This document shows positions 31,762-41,607 of a stretch of 64,000 nt of DNA, piece after piece. Numbering within the stretch: the first letter of the stretch is position 1; the number at the start of each line of letters is the position of its first letter. A program made the position numbers and the translations under genes. The stretch covers positions 24,369 to 88,368 of the forward strand of contig AGAU01000247.1 in NCBI GenBank assembly GCA_000224765.2, read 5' to 3'. The DNA comes from SAR324 cluster bacterium JCVI-SC AAA005 (GTDB lineage: Bacteria; SAR324; NAC60-12). The notes beneath the pieces were generated by a model, which saw nothing but the letters and a program-made list of their open reading frames with translations, made no database searches and was not told the DNA's origin.

Positions 31762-32602
31762 AACTTTGACAAAATTAGTAAAATTTATTATTTGGAGCGT
31801 TCTATCAATGATTACGATCATTCCAATTTATTGGATGTTCGTCGTTTCAACTAGAAGTCCTGTCGAACTCTTTGGAAGGCCAGATTTTTCACCAACATTC
31901 TTTGAAAAAATTTATTGGAAAAATTTTACGAAACCTTTTGTTGATGGAGTATATGCAGAATACTTGTGGAATTCAATCATAGTTGCATCGTGTAATGCTA
32001 TACTTGTTACTGTATTAGCTATTATGGCTACGTACGCCTTATCTAGATGGAAGTTAGCAGCATCAGAGAATATTTTCTTTTGGACAATGACAAATAGAAT
32101 GGCACCTCCTGCTGCTTTCCTCCTACCCCTTTTCTTGCTGTTCTCTATTGTTTTTCGTTACGATGATGTAAGTTTGTTTGACACAAAATTGGGATTGATT
32201 TTGCTCTATTGTGTTTTCAATCTACCTTTCGCAATCTGGTTATTGAAAGGTATATTTGATGGAATACCTAGAGAACTAGATGAAGCAGTTTTGATCGATG
32301 GTGGTAATTATTTTACCATCATATTCAGAATTATCATTCCACAAGCAGCACCCGGAATTGCTATAACAGCACTTCTGAGTTGGATTTTTGCATGGAATGA
32401 GTATTTGTTAGCTGCAACACTGACTAGTGTCTATGCCCGAACAATACCAACTGGGCTAGCTGAGTTTGTTACTACAACTGGTACGAATTGGGGTGCCATG
32501 GCTGCTGTAGGTTTCGTGTCGATGCTACCTGCTTTAGTCTTTATCAGTCTTGTTCAGCGTCATATTGTATCAGGTTTAACCTTTGGGGCAGTGAAAGGAT
32601 AA
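31745..32602 (+). CDS. sugar ABC transporter permease (MalG/UgpE type)
   Basis: EAA loop [37 protein letters not shown]; overlaps the preceding permease gene. Confidence 0.92.
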   Translation: MSRMLRTLTKLVKFIIWSVLSMITIIPIYWMFVVSTRSPVELFGRPDFSPTFFEKIYWKNFTKPFVDGVYAEYLWNSIIVASCNAILVTVLAIMATYALSRWKLAASENIFFWTMTNRMAPPAAFLLPLFLLFSIVFRYDDVSLFDTKLGLILLYCVFNLPFAIWLLKGIFDGIPRELDEAVLIDGGNYFTIIFRIIIPQAAPGIAITALLSWIFAWNEYLLAATLTSVYARTIPTGLAEFVTTTGTNWGAMAAVGFVSMLPALVFISLVQRHIVSGLTFGAVKG

Positions 32603-32605
32603 CTA

Positions 32606-32782
32606 ATGAAAAAAGGATTCCTTCCTATCAAAACTAACTGGTTTGACAGGTTGTTCATTGGTATTATTACTTTCATAGCACTTCAATTTTTCTGGATGCG
32701 ATTCATTGAGGAATTTGCATCGATTGAGATCTCAATGATTATAGGGACTGTAATTGGTATCTATATCATACTCAGAGGTTAG
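32606..32782 (+). CDS. small (58 aa) two-TM membrane protein at the end of the sugar ABC operon
   Basis: ATG four bases after the permease stop: MKKGFLPIKTNWFDRLFIGIITFIALQFFWMRFIEEFASIEISMIIGTVIGIYIILRG*. Below the track length cutoff. Confidence 0.7.
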   Translation: MKKGFLPIKTNWFDRLFIGIITFIALQFFWMRFIEEFASIEISMIIGTVIGIYIILRG

Positions 32783-33384
32783 AAAGATTGTAATGAAGTT
32801 GAGGCTGCAATTACATTAGTTTATGTAGTTGTTTTGTTAGTAAACAATGCTGTTACTGTTTCGAATTCATTTTCTCATCCAAACTATATTTACCTTTATG
32901 ACGGAGAAAAATTGCAACTTATCTGAAAATTAATCTAAGTCAATTATGGAAAAGAAAATCCTATCGGCAGAGCTCGAATTTTATTTTATAGATTACATTT
33001 AGTAAATTTCGATCGCCAATAGTGCATCAAAATAATTAAATAGTGATCTGGAATGAAATGATTGCTCTGTAGGCTTCAAGTTTAGCTCCGAAATGTTCTA
33101 CCCCTTAAATTTCATCCCAACCTCTTTAGTAAATGCTGTTTTTTTCAATTTTGGAAGCAAGAATTTGGCAGGTTTTACCTAGAATCAATCCATTTGACCG
33201 ACAAATTAATATGCAATTAGGTTCATTTGTTGGGCATGCTTCAATGATTCGACATTCGTTTTGCCTTTCGAAACACAAATTTCTAGAAAACTAAGTTGAA
33301 AGTATTGGATTTGCTATATCTCCTGTTGCAACGTAAAATTACGTCTTGTAATCGGCTGACAACATCAATTTTACGGATCTACCG

Positions 33385-33417
33385 ATCACTTTCTAGAACT
33401 TACACCTAGAAAGTGAT
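33385..33417. promoter_or_regulatory. perfect 12-bp inverted repeat upstream of the glycerol-1-phosphate dehydrogenase-like gene
   Basis: ATCACTTTCTAG-aacttacac-CTAGAAAGTGAT; no T-tract on either strand. Confidence 0.55.
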
Positions 33418-33602
33418 TATCAAGAATAATAAGATAACAATCTAAACTAACTTAGAAGTTCCATGTATATTATTTAAGTTGATAATAAATAATTAGCTTA
33501 AAGGGTAATTTTTTAAATTTTAAAAATTCCCAAATTCTAAGATCTAAGAATTTCTAAAAAGACAGGTTACTGATTTTAAAAATTGTTAAAAAATTTTCCT
33601 GG

Positions 33603-34940
33603 ATGAAATTTTTAATTATGAAAAATTGGACGGAACTAATTGATGATTTGGTTTCGGGTAAGTGGTTCAACCAAGAAACCCAACAAATGGTCAAAGTACC
33701 CTTTGACTCAATCGTCATTCAAGAAAATCTTGTTGGTCAGGAAGTGGATCTACTGGCAGAGGTCGGTCTGTACAAAAACTTAGTGATGGTCTGTGATCAA
33801 ACAACTTATGAGACTCTTGGTCGGAGAATTGAGGAGGCATTCGATGCAACAGGTGAGTTAGATTTGTTGGTTTTAGACAATCCCCACGCAGACTTAAGAC
33901 TTGTCGAAGAATTGAGAAAAAAAATTGCTCAATATGATGGAATAGTAGCAGTCGGATCAGGAACTATCAATGATGTCTGTAAACATGCAACAATGTTGAA
34001 TGGTCAAAGCTTCGCCGTGTTCGCGACCGCTGGTTCAATGAACGGTTATACCTCTACGACTGCTTCCATGAGATTAGATTCAGGTTTAAAAATTTCTTTG
34101 CCTTCTCATGCTCCGGCTGGATTCTTTGTAGATCTCGAAGTCTCAGCTGCAGCACCAGCCTATCTCGCAGCTTCAGGATTTGGAGATTGCCTATGTCGTT
34201 CTGTTGCTCAAGTAGATTGGTGGCTTTCTCATCGGTTGTTGGGCTCATTGTACCTCCAGTCTCCATACATCATACAGGAGAAGGATGAACCAGAACTGAA
34301 TTCTCGAGTTGGAAACTTGGCGATTGGAGACATAGAAGCAACTGGATATCTGTATCGTGTACTCACCCTTGGAGGACTCGGTGTGTCATTCTCAGGAGTC
34401 TCTAATTCAGGTTCCATGGGTGAGCATCAAATCTCACATTATTTGGATTGCTTTGCTGGGGACCGGCATCCAGGAACCTTGCATGGTCAGCAGGTTGGAG
34501 TGGCGTCTTTGACAATGGCAAGACTTCAAAGCAAATTACTCAGTTTAGATAAGCCTCCAACTTTAAAGGAAACCATTATTGATTTGCCCGATATGGAAAG
34601 ACGCATGGGTAAAGAAATATCGAAGCAGTGTGGGGATGAGTTTGCCAAGAAATCTTTTGAAGGTTTGCTCTTGGAGCAGGCTAATCAAAGATTGCAAGAG
34701 ATTTGGATAGAGCTCAAAAAGGAAGTACAGCCGTTTATGATTTCAGTCTGTGAAATGGAAGAAATGCTGAGTGCCTCAGGTGGACCAGTTAATTATGTTG
34801 AGCTTGGGGTTGATGCAGACCTTTATCGAGATGCAATCGTTCATTGCCGAGAGATGCGGAACCGCTTCTCTTTTCTTGATGTTGCTGCTGATGCTGGATT
34901 ATTAGAAGACTTTGCTTCAGAGGAGATGCATTGCTCCTAA
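33603..34940 (+). CDS. sn-glycerol-1-phosphate dehydrogenase-like iron/zinc-dependent dehydrogenase (AraM/EgsA family)
   Basis: IVAVGSGTINDVCKHATMLNGQSFAVFATAGSMNGYTSTTASM...SGFGDCLCRSVAQVDWWLSH...SGSMGEHQISHYLD...HGQQVGVASLTM. Confidence 0.85.
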   Translation: MKFLIMKNWTELIDDLVSGKWFNQETQQMVKVPFDSIVIQENLVGQEVDLLAEVGLYKNLVMVCDQTTYETLGRRIEEAFDATGELDLLVLDNPHADLRLVEELRKKIAQYDGIVAVGSGTINDVCKHATMLNGQSFAVFATAGSMNGYTSTTASMRLDSGLKISLPSHAPAGFFVDLEVSAAAPAYLAASGFGDCLCRSVAQVDWWLSHRLLGSLYLQSPYIIQEKDEPELNSRVGNLAIGDIEATGYLYRVLTLGGLGVSFSGVSNSGSMGEHQISHYLDCFAGDRHPGTLHGQQVGVASLTMARLQSKLLSLDKPPTLKETIIDLPDMERRMGKEISKQCGDEFAKKSFEGLLLEQANQRLQEIWIELKKEVQPFMISVCEMEEMLSASGGPVNYVELGVDADLYRDAIVHCREMRNRFSFLDVAADAGLLEDFASEEMHCS

Positions 34941-35728
34941 TCAAACATATTCCAGCAGAGGTCTGTCAAAATCTTGAAGGAGTTTTCTTCGACATTGATG
35001 ATACAATAACTACAGATAGCTGCCTAGGAGGAGCAGCATACTTTGCAATTGAAAGGCTCAAACAAGCTGGCATAGTTACTGTGCCTATTACGGGTCGCCC
35101 TGCTGGCTGGTGCGATATGATTGCCCGCTTTTGGCCAGTGGATGGGGTTGTGGGTGAGAACGGGGCGTTCTATTTTGCTTATGATCGAAGTGCCACGAAG
35201 ATGCACAGGCGTTACATAAGGACCCAGAAACAAAGAGTTGAAGACAAGAAAAAATTGGCAACACTCAAAGAAGAAATCCTACAAAAGGTCCCTGGTTCTG
35301 CAATCAGTGCAGATCAGGCCTATCGGGAAGCAGATTTAGCCATCGATTTTTGTGAAGATGTTTCAACGCTAACGCATGAAGCTGTATTGAAGATCCGAGA
35401 AATTTTTGAGGATTCCGGTGCAGTTGCCAAGATCTCATCAATTCACGTCAACGGCTGGTTTGGGAATTATGACAAACTCTCCACGTGCCAACTGTTTGTC
35501 AGTTCACATTTAGGTTTTGCGCTAAGCGAGCAACGGGAAAAAATTATTTTTGTTGGTGACAGCCCAAATGACGAACCCATGTTTCAGTACTTCCCAAATG
35601 CAGTTGGGGTTGCAAATGTGCAAAATTTCCAAGATCAACTTAGACACCCTCCAACTTGGGTAACGCGCCAAGAAAGCGGAGCTGGCTTTGTCGAGCTAGT
35701 GGATCATCTTTTGAAAAATAGAATTTAG
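34931..35728 (+). CDS. HAD-superfamily (Cof/HAD-IIB type) hydrolase
   Basis: GVFFDIDDTITTD, VPITGRPAGW, VVGENGAFYF, IIFVGDSPNDEPMFQYFPNAVGVANV; overlaps the upstream dehydrogenase ORF. Confidence 0.87.
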   Translation: MLLIKHIPAEVCQNLEGVFFDIDDTITTDSCLGGAAYFAIERLKQAGIVTVPITGRPAGWCDMIARFWPVDGVVGENGAFYFAYDRSATKMHRRYIRTQKQRVEDKKKLATLKEEILQKVPGSAISADQAYREADLAIDFCEDVSTLTHEAVLKIREIFEDSGAVAKISSIHVNGWFGNYDKLSTCQLFVSSHLGFALSEQREKIIFVGDSPNDEPMFQYFPNAVGVANVQNFQDQLRHPPTWVTRQESGAGFVELVDHLLKNRI

Positions 35729-35828
35729 TCATTTTTAAAAAATGCCTTTTTTCAAAAAAAATTTGACTTCTCTCTGATTCAAACAATGAGTCAAGAATCA
35801 ATTAATCCCAGTTTGGAGTAACGTTTCC

Positions 35829-36488
35829 ATGACCAAGGCTGAGAAAGAATTAAGACAGGCAATTATTGACAAGTGTCTTTGGATGAACGCATCAGGACTC
35901 AATCAAGGCACTTCTGGTAATATATCTGCTAGATTTAAGAACCAGATGTTGATCACACCGAGTGGGATCCCCTATGAAAAACTGAAACCAGAGATGATTG
36001 CGTCCATGCCCTTGGAGGGCGAATATGGGAGTTGGGACGGGCCATTGAAGCCCTCAACGGAATGGCGATTTCACTTAGACATCATTAAATCACGTTCCCA
36101 GGTTAACGGAGTTGTCCACACTCACTCAACGTTTGCGACCACGATTGCTATCACAGGGCGGGGAATTCCAGCCTGCCACTACATGATTGCAGCCGCAGGA
36201 GGGCCAACGATTCGTTGTGCTCCGTATGCCCGATACGGTACAAAGGATCTATCGCAATATGCTTTGGAAGCTTTAGAGGACAGAAATTGCTGCCTACTAG
36301 CTAATCATGGGATGATTGCAACAGGAACTTCGTTGGACAAAGCAATGTGGTTGGCAGTTGAACTAGAAACCATTGCGAAGCAATATTACCACAGCTTGTT
36401 GATTGGTGGACCGAACATTCTGACAGATGCTCAGATTGATGAGACCATGAAGGGATTCTCCACCTACGGATTGCAGGATTCAAAATAA
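35829..36488 (+). CDS. class II aldolase (L-fuculose-phosphate aldolase-like)
   Basis: LNQGTSGNISARFKNQMLITPSGIPYEKL, VVHTHSTFATTIAITGRGIPACHY, CLLANHGMIATG. Confidence 0.88.
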   Translation: MTKAEKELRQAIIDKCLWMNASGLNQGTSGNISARFKNQMLITPSGIPYEKLKPEMIASMPLEGEYGSWDGPLKPSTEWRFHLDIIKSRSQVNGVVHTHSTFATTIAITGRGIPACHYMIAAAGGPTIRCAPYARYGTKDLSQYALEALEDRNCCLLANHGMIATGTSLDKAMWLAVELETIAKQYYHSLLIGGPNILTDAQIDETMKGFSTYGLQDSK

Positions 36489-36507
36489 ATTTCAACTTCT
36501 TCACAGA

Positions 36508-36566
36508 AAGCACAACAAAAAGGTTTATTCTCGAATTCATAACTATACAAAAATTTTGTTGTGCTT
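36508..36566. terminator. long-loop inverted repeat / probable terminator after the aldolase gene
   Basis: AAGCACAACAAAA (36508-36520) and TTTTGTTGTGCTT (36554-36566) are exact inverted copies. Confidence 0.5.
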
Positions 36567-36605
36567 ATTCTTCTCTGCCTACCTTACTCAAAAAAAAAAT
36601 AAACT

Positions 36606-37772
36606 TTGAATAATTCTGCGGTGTCTTTTTACAAGGCACGCCTCGCTATTTCGTTTATTTTCTTAACAAACGGGATGGGGTTTGCCTCTATCGCACCACA
36701 CCTACCATGGCTCCAAAATAAGTTTCAGCTCAACGAATCTGAAATGGGATTATTGTTGTTGTGTCATGCCATTGGTGCCGTCACGATGATGCTTTTTGCT
36801 GGGAGGGTTATTCATTCTTTCGGCAGCTGCCTTCCTGTTGTTGTAGGAGGATGTCTTTTGATTTTATTGCTACCTTTGATTTTTTGGTTGGATCAGATTC
36901 AGTTTATTATCCTTGCTCTGATCATTGCAGGAGCAGGAATCGGCACAATGGACGTTGCGATGAATGCCCAAGCAGTGATGGTTGAAAATGGATTGCAGAA
37001 GCCGATCATGTCCTCTTTCCACGGAGTCTGGAGTTTGGGAGCCATGACTGGAGGGGCAACTGCAACATTTGCCCTTACTTTCGGTTTCACACCCCTCCAA
37101 CACGTAGTCTTTTCATCTTTCATTCTAATGTTGATCCTTGGAGTTTCATCATTCTCAATGATTCCCTACGGCCAGGAGGAAAAAGCTGAAAAAAGTCCTT
37201 TACTAATTAAGCCCTCTGGAAAAATTCTTTCCCTCGGTCTTTTATGTTTGCTAGGTATGGTTGCTGAGGGAACTGCTGTGGACTGGTCGGCAATCTATTC
37301 TAGCTCGGTCCTTGGTGCTTCCCCGAGCCAAGCTGCACTGACCTTCACGATCTTTACAATGACAATGATGATCGGAAGACTGACAGGAGATTGGGTGATC
37401 CTGAAGTTGGGTAGAGTTCAACTCGTCAGGTATACAGCATTACTTGGGGCGGTCGGGCTAGGTGTCGGGCTTTTCTTGGGGACAACGTTCTCAGCATGGC
37501 TTGGATTTGCTTGCTTGGGGTTTGGTTTGTCAAACATTGTTCCAATCATGTTTGGGCAAGCGAGCCGTATTCCTGGTGTCGCTGCTGGAACAGGAATCGC
37601 TGGAGTTGCTACTTTGGGTTATTGTGGATTTCTGCTGGGACCACCAACGATAGGGTTTTTGGCTGAATTGATTGGGCTTCAAGGTGCTTTGGGGCTGATC
37701 GTTATATTTTGTTTGATCCTTGGAGTTTTTAGCCCAAGAATACTGAATGAAACTCAGGTAATAAATAACTAA
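36606..37772 (+). CDS. MFS transporter
   Basis: 12-TM hydrophobic pattern; MLFAGRVIHSFGS, DVAMNAQAVMVENGLQKPIMSSFHGVWSLGAMTGG. Confidence 0.88.
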   Translation: MNNSAVSFYKARLAISFIFLTNGMGFASIAPHLPWLQNKFQLNESEMGLLLLCHAIGAVTMMLFAGRVIHSFGSCLPVVVGGCLLILLLPLIFWLDQIQFIILALIIAGAGIGTMDVAMNAQAVMVENGLQKPIMSSFHGVWSLGAMTGGATATFALTFGFTPLQHVVFSSFILMLILGVSSFSMIPYGQEEKAEKSPLLIKPSGKILSLGLLCLLGMVAEGTAVDWSAIYSSSVLGASPSQAALTFTIFTMTMMIGRLTGDWVILKLGRVQLVRYTALLGAVGLGVGLFLGTTFSAWLGFACLGFGLSNIVPIMFGQASRIPGVAAGTGIAGVATLGYCGFLLGPPTIGFLAELIGLQGALGLIVIFCLILGVFSPRILNETQVINN

Positions 37773-37792
37773 AACCTGTTTTTTTCTTTTTT

Positions 37793-38539
37793 CTAAACCT
37801 TTTGAGGATCTTGTTCAGTCTCAACAATCTGGATGTCATTGATTTTGCGTAGAATATGATGCCTGAGTGCATTTTGGCAGGTTTTCAAGTTTCTTCCTCT
37901 CAAAACTTCCAACAAAGAGAGATGGCGTTTAGCATGCTCTCTGAGTTCATTTTTTGTGTGTGGGTAAAGAACGTGCTCTAAGGACCAAATGAAGTTTGAA
38001 GCGCCAGAGAGTTTCCAACTCCGGCTAAGAATCCGATTTTGTGCTGCATCCATCATCAATGTATGAAATTTCATATCGAGCTCAATGTCGGCTACAGGAT
38101 CCAACTCATCAGCGGCTGCAAACATTGATTGAATTAAGCTTGCAAGATGATCACAGTGCCTTCCCCAATCTTGGGAATTCATTCTCTCCAGTGCTTGCTT
38201 AAGCGCCAATTCCTCCAAAGCAACACGTACATGTAATCCATCCTTCAACTCTTCTAAGTCAAAACTGGCGATATAGGTACCATTTTTCGGATGGACTTCA
38301 ATGAAGCCGTGCAGTTCCAGAGTACGAATCGCTTCCCGCACTGGAGTACGGCTTACCCCCAACTGTTCACTGAGTTCTATCTCTGAAATTTTATCGGAGG
38401 CCTTTAATTTTCCGATGATGATCGCATTTCGAATCGAAGTAAGGACCTGATCTCGAAGGCTAGAACGATCTATCTTTTTTAGAAGCCGTATGTTACTCAG
38501 CAGAGAATTGTTTTCCGACTGAGCTTTTAGTCTTTCCAT
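37793..38539 (-). CDS. GntR-family transcriptional regulator (FCD domain)
   Basis: SSLRDQVLTSIRNAIIIGKLKASDKISEIELSEQLGVSRTPVREAIRTLELHGFIEVHPKNGTYI. Confidence 0.92.
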   Translation of the reverse strand: MERLKAQSENNSLLSNIRLLKKIDRSSLRDQVLTSIRNAIIIGKLKASDKISEIELSEQLGVSRTPVREAIRTLELHGFIEVHPKNGTYIASFDLEELKDGLHVRVALEELALKQALERMNSQDWGRHCDHLASLIQSMFAAADELDPVADIELDMKFHTLMMDAAQNRILSRSWKLSGASNFIWSLEHVLYPHTKNELREHAKRHLSLLEVLRGRNLKTCQNALRHHILRKINDIQIVETEQDPQKV

Positions 38540-39726
38540 GATTCATCACTCGGAGCCCCACGATTTAGTAGTTTACAGGAATAAACCGCTTTTGGATCAA
38601 ATGGGAATTTAGCTTCAATTTCAGGAGTGATCTCAATCCCTATTCCAGGGGTTGTTGGACAAAGTACTTGCCCGTTCTCAATCCGTAAACTTTCAGCAAG
38701 CAATACATCTCCAAGTGGAAAGGCTAGCATGGGGTATTCAACTAATTTTCCTCCTAGCCCAAATGCACCGTGGTAATTAGCCATCATTGCTACGGGGCCT
38801 CCCCAAGCATGAACCACGGCAGCAGTTTTGGTCTCATTTGAAGCTGAGAAGATTTCCTCCAAAGCTGAAAACCCTCCAATCACTGAGGCGTCTGGCTGAA
38901 CGAATTGATATACTTGATCTCGCATCCGGCTGATCATGTCCCATGGGGTGGTAATGATTTCTCCGCCACATACTGCAACGCTTGTTTTTTTCCTAAGCTC
39001 TTTGAATCCTTCTGTATCATGTGGACCAATCGCTTCTTCCACGAATTCTATTTCCTGACCAGACATGCTCTCAGTTTGCTCGATGAACTGAACAACATCA
39101 TCTACCGCTTGGGGTGGATTTGCCAGATTTTGACACATATCCACACCCACTTTGATTCCTCTCCGTTGGGCCTCGTTCAACAACCAGGCAGTCCGAAAAA
39201 TATCTGATTTAACTGAACGTATCTTATAGAGATTAATACCCAATCCGTTGAGCATGTCCATTTCTTGATTGAAATGATCTTTGGTATCGCAGATGCCCCC
39301 ACTTCCATATGCCAGGATATGAGGGTCCGGGGAATCAGTAAACATTTTCCAGGCTGGCAGTCCAAGACTCTTGGACTGAGCATCCACCAAGGCAATTTCG
39401 AAAGCACTGATCACATGCCTTGCAGCCCCTTGCAAAGACCAATAATCACAGATTCTGCACAAGTCCCTTACTCGTTCTAGGCGATCAAAAGCTTCTGTGC
39501 CTTCTAAATATGGTCTGCACAAGTCCACAATTGCTCTGAAAACCTCGGGGGCAAATACAGCGAGATATCCTTCTCCAACACCTTTGACTCCATTATCCAG
39601 AGTGATCTCAACCATACCTACAGTACGTTTTGGACCACTGGGAAAGCATTCCAAGATTTCAGGGTGTTCTGCGTGGGCGTAAGGAGAGCTTAGCAACAAA
39701 GTTCTTACCTGCCGAATCAATGGCAT
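38527..39726 (-). CDS. mandelate racemase/muconate lactonizing enzyme family (enolase superfamily)
   Basis: LYKIRSVKSDIFRTAWLLNEAQRRGIKVGVDMCQNLANPPQAVDD, FVEEAIGPHDTEGFKELRKKTSVAVCGGEIITT, FVQPDASVIGGFSALEEI. Confidence 0.87.
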   Translation of the reverse strand: MPLIRQVRTLLLSSPYAHAEHPEILECFPSGPKRTVGMVEITLDNGVKGVGEGYLAVFAPEVFRAIVDLCRPYLEGTEAFDRLERVRDLCRICDYWSLQGAARHVISAFEIALVDAQSKSLGLPAWKMFTDSPDPHILAYGSGGICDTKDHFNQEMDMLNGLGINLYKIRSVKSDIFRTAWLLNEAQRRGIKVGVDMCQNLANPPQAVDDVVQFIEQTESMSGQEIEFVEEAIGPHDTEGFKELRKKTSVAVCGGEIITTPWDMISRMRDQVYQFVQPDASVIGGFSALEEIFSASNETKTAAVVHAWGGPVAMMANYHGAFGLGGKLVEYPMLAFPLGDVLLAESLRIENGQVLCPTTPGIGIEITPEIEAKFPFDPKAVYSCKLLNRGAPSDESWKD

Positions 39727-39727
39727 T

Positions 39728-40687
39728 TCAGTACCCTTTCTGGAGGTTGATTTTATTGATCATCTCTTCTCCTCTACGAAACCTTTGGAGATTTTGATCA
39801 AAAAAATCCAACTTCTTGTAAATTTCTTCAGGCATGCCTCCTGAAGTATGTTGAGTGAGAACGAGATTTCGGGTTGTCCAAAGTGGGTCATCATCGTGTA
39901 AAGGTTCATCATCAGTCACATCTAAAACTGCTCCTGAGAGTTTTTCAGTATCAAGCATCTTTATCAGATTAGGTGTGTCTACAATGTTGCTTCTGCCGAA
40001 ATTCAGAAAAATTGCCTCTTTTGGGAGAAGGGCCAAGCGATTTTGATCCAGGAGATTGTTGGTATGAGGGGTGGCAGGTGCAGCACAAATTAATATATCT
40101 GCTTGTTTTAGCGCTTGATTAAGGTCGCTTTCATTATAATCACTTCCGAAAAGGTTCAATTTGCATTGAAATGGCGCCAAATATTCGATTAGTTGTTGAT
40201 TGATCGATCCCCTGCCGATCAAAACCACATTATTCCCCTTTAGCGTTCTGAGTGATTCGCGAAGATCATCTCCGGCCCATTCCTTTTCAGATTGCAAATG
40301 TACAAGATGGTTCAATTGACGATAAAGGGTTAGGATTCCGCACAAAATTGATTCTGCGACAGGGACTTTAAAGAAACCCTTGAGATTCGTAATCGTCAGA
40401 CCTTTATCATGAATGAGTTCTTTCAGAGGCAAGTATTCGCCGAATCCGACAGAAATCAACTGAATCCACTTCAATTGAGAAGAGTGAAGCAACCACTCTG
40501 CTGGTGGGTTACCAAAGCAAATAGAGGCATTAAGAAATTCCAGAGGCGGATCGTCGTCAGGCTCAACTCCATTTAGAAAAGCCGCATGTTCCACTCCCGA
40601 CATTTTTCGTAAGCGTTCCCTCTGTGGCTCACTGAGTTTTTGATAGGAAAAAACTCTCATGCTGCAATTACTCTTGGTGTACCACAC
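39728..40687 (-). CDS. D-isomer-specific 2-hydroxyacid dehydrogenase (start probably 40660)
   Basis: VVLIGRGSINQQLIEYLAPFQCKLNLFG, DILICAAPATPHTNNLLDQNRL, FLNFGRSNIVDTPNLIKML. Confidence 0.83.
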   Translation of the reverse strand: MWYTKSNCSMRVFSYQKLSEPQRERLRKMSGVEHAAFLNGVEPDDDPPLEFLNASICFGNPPAEWLLHSSQLKWIQLISVGFGEYLPLKELIHDKGLTITNLKGFFKVPVAESILCGILTLYRQLNHLVHLQSEKEWAGDDLRESLRTLKGNNVVLIGRGSINQQLIEYLAPFQCKLNLFGSDYNESDLNQALKQADILICAAPATPHTNNLLDQNRLALLPKEAIFLNFGRSNIVDTPNLIKMLDTEKLSGAVLDVTDDEPLHDDDPLWTTRNLVLTQHTSGGMPEEIYKKLDFFDQNLQRFRRGEEMINKINLQKGY

Positions 40688-41604
40688 TGAATGAGCATTT
40701 CGCGCGCTTCTTCACGGTATTTTTCTCTAATATCTCTGGTGGGTGGGCGGCAGCGGCTTGAAGGAAGCCCGATCAATTCCATGCACAGCTTATCCACGAA
40801 GCCATCACCAACGGTGAAATTCTGCTCAATTTTTTTCCAGAGTCGATAATAGGGCAAAGCTTCTTTGATCATGTCCAACTCGACTTGCTTGTAGTCTCCT
40901 GCTTCTAGGGTTTCTAATAACTTGACACCCCACTCAGGCCAATGATTGCAGAGATGAACCTCGAAAGCCTTTGCCCCCAGCATATGACTGATGGGGAATA
41001 AGAGGTCATTATCAATGACCGTTAATTTGGAGGCAAAGGTCTGGACAACATCCTCGAACTCCATTGCCACTGAACGTTTGGTAGCCCATTTGAGACCAAC
41101 GACTTGCGGAATTTCTATCAATCGCTCAACCATTCCAAAGGAAACTTCAGCGCTGGTCCAGAAAGTATTATAGATTATAAGTCCAACCTTGGCAGAACGA
41201 CTGACAGCCAGAATGTGCTCGTAGAAATCATCCTGTGTGTGATTAAAGTAAAATGGGCAAGAGACCTGAATGAATGATGCTCCAACTTCCTCTGCTGCTT
41301 TGGCAAGTGCCTTAAGTTCCATTGTGCTAGTTGTCTGAGCCCCCAATGCGACAGGGATGTCTCCGGCAGCATCTTTGACAATTCCAGCAACTTTAACACG
41401 CTCATCAAAACTCATAGTTGAAAAATCACCTGCAGCCCCCCCAGCTAGCAGGACTGCATTATGATTATTGATCCCATTGTTTCTGAGAAAAGCAACATGT
41501 TGGCGGATTCCCTTCTCATTAATTGTCAGGTCAGGGTCGTTAAAAAGTGTTGGAATAGTAATGTAAAGTCCTTCAAGGTCTTTTTTCAGTTGGGAATAAT
41601 CCAT
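40657..41604 (-). CDS. dihydrodipicolinate synthase/N-acetylneuraminate lyase family (DapA-like)
   Basis: GLYITIPTLFNDPDLTINEKGIRQHVAFLRNNGI, VALGAQTTSTMELKALAKAAEEVGASFIQV, VGLIIYNTFWTS, VGLKWAT. Confidence 0.85.
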   Translation of the reverse strand: MDYSQLKKDLEGLYITIPTLFNDPDLTINEKGIRQHVAFLRNNGINNHNAVLLAGGAAGDFSTMSFDERVKVAGIVKDAAGDIPVALGAQTTSTMELKALAKAAEEVGASFIQVSCPFYFNHTQDDFYEHILAVSRSAKVGLIIYNTFWTSAEVSFGMVERLIEIPQVVGLKWATKRSVAMEFEDVVQTFASKLTVIDNDLLFPISHMLGAKAFEVHLCNHWPEWGVKLLETLEAGDYKQVELDMIKEALPYYRLWKKIEQNFTVGDGFVDKLCMELIGLPSSRCRPPTRDIREKYREEAREMLIQCGTPRVIAA

Positions 41605-41607
41605 AGC

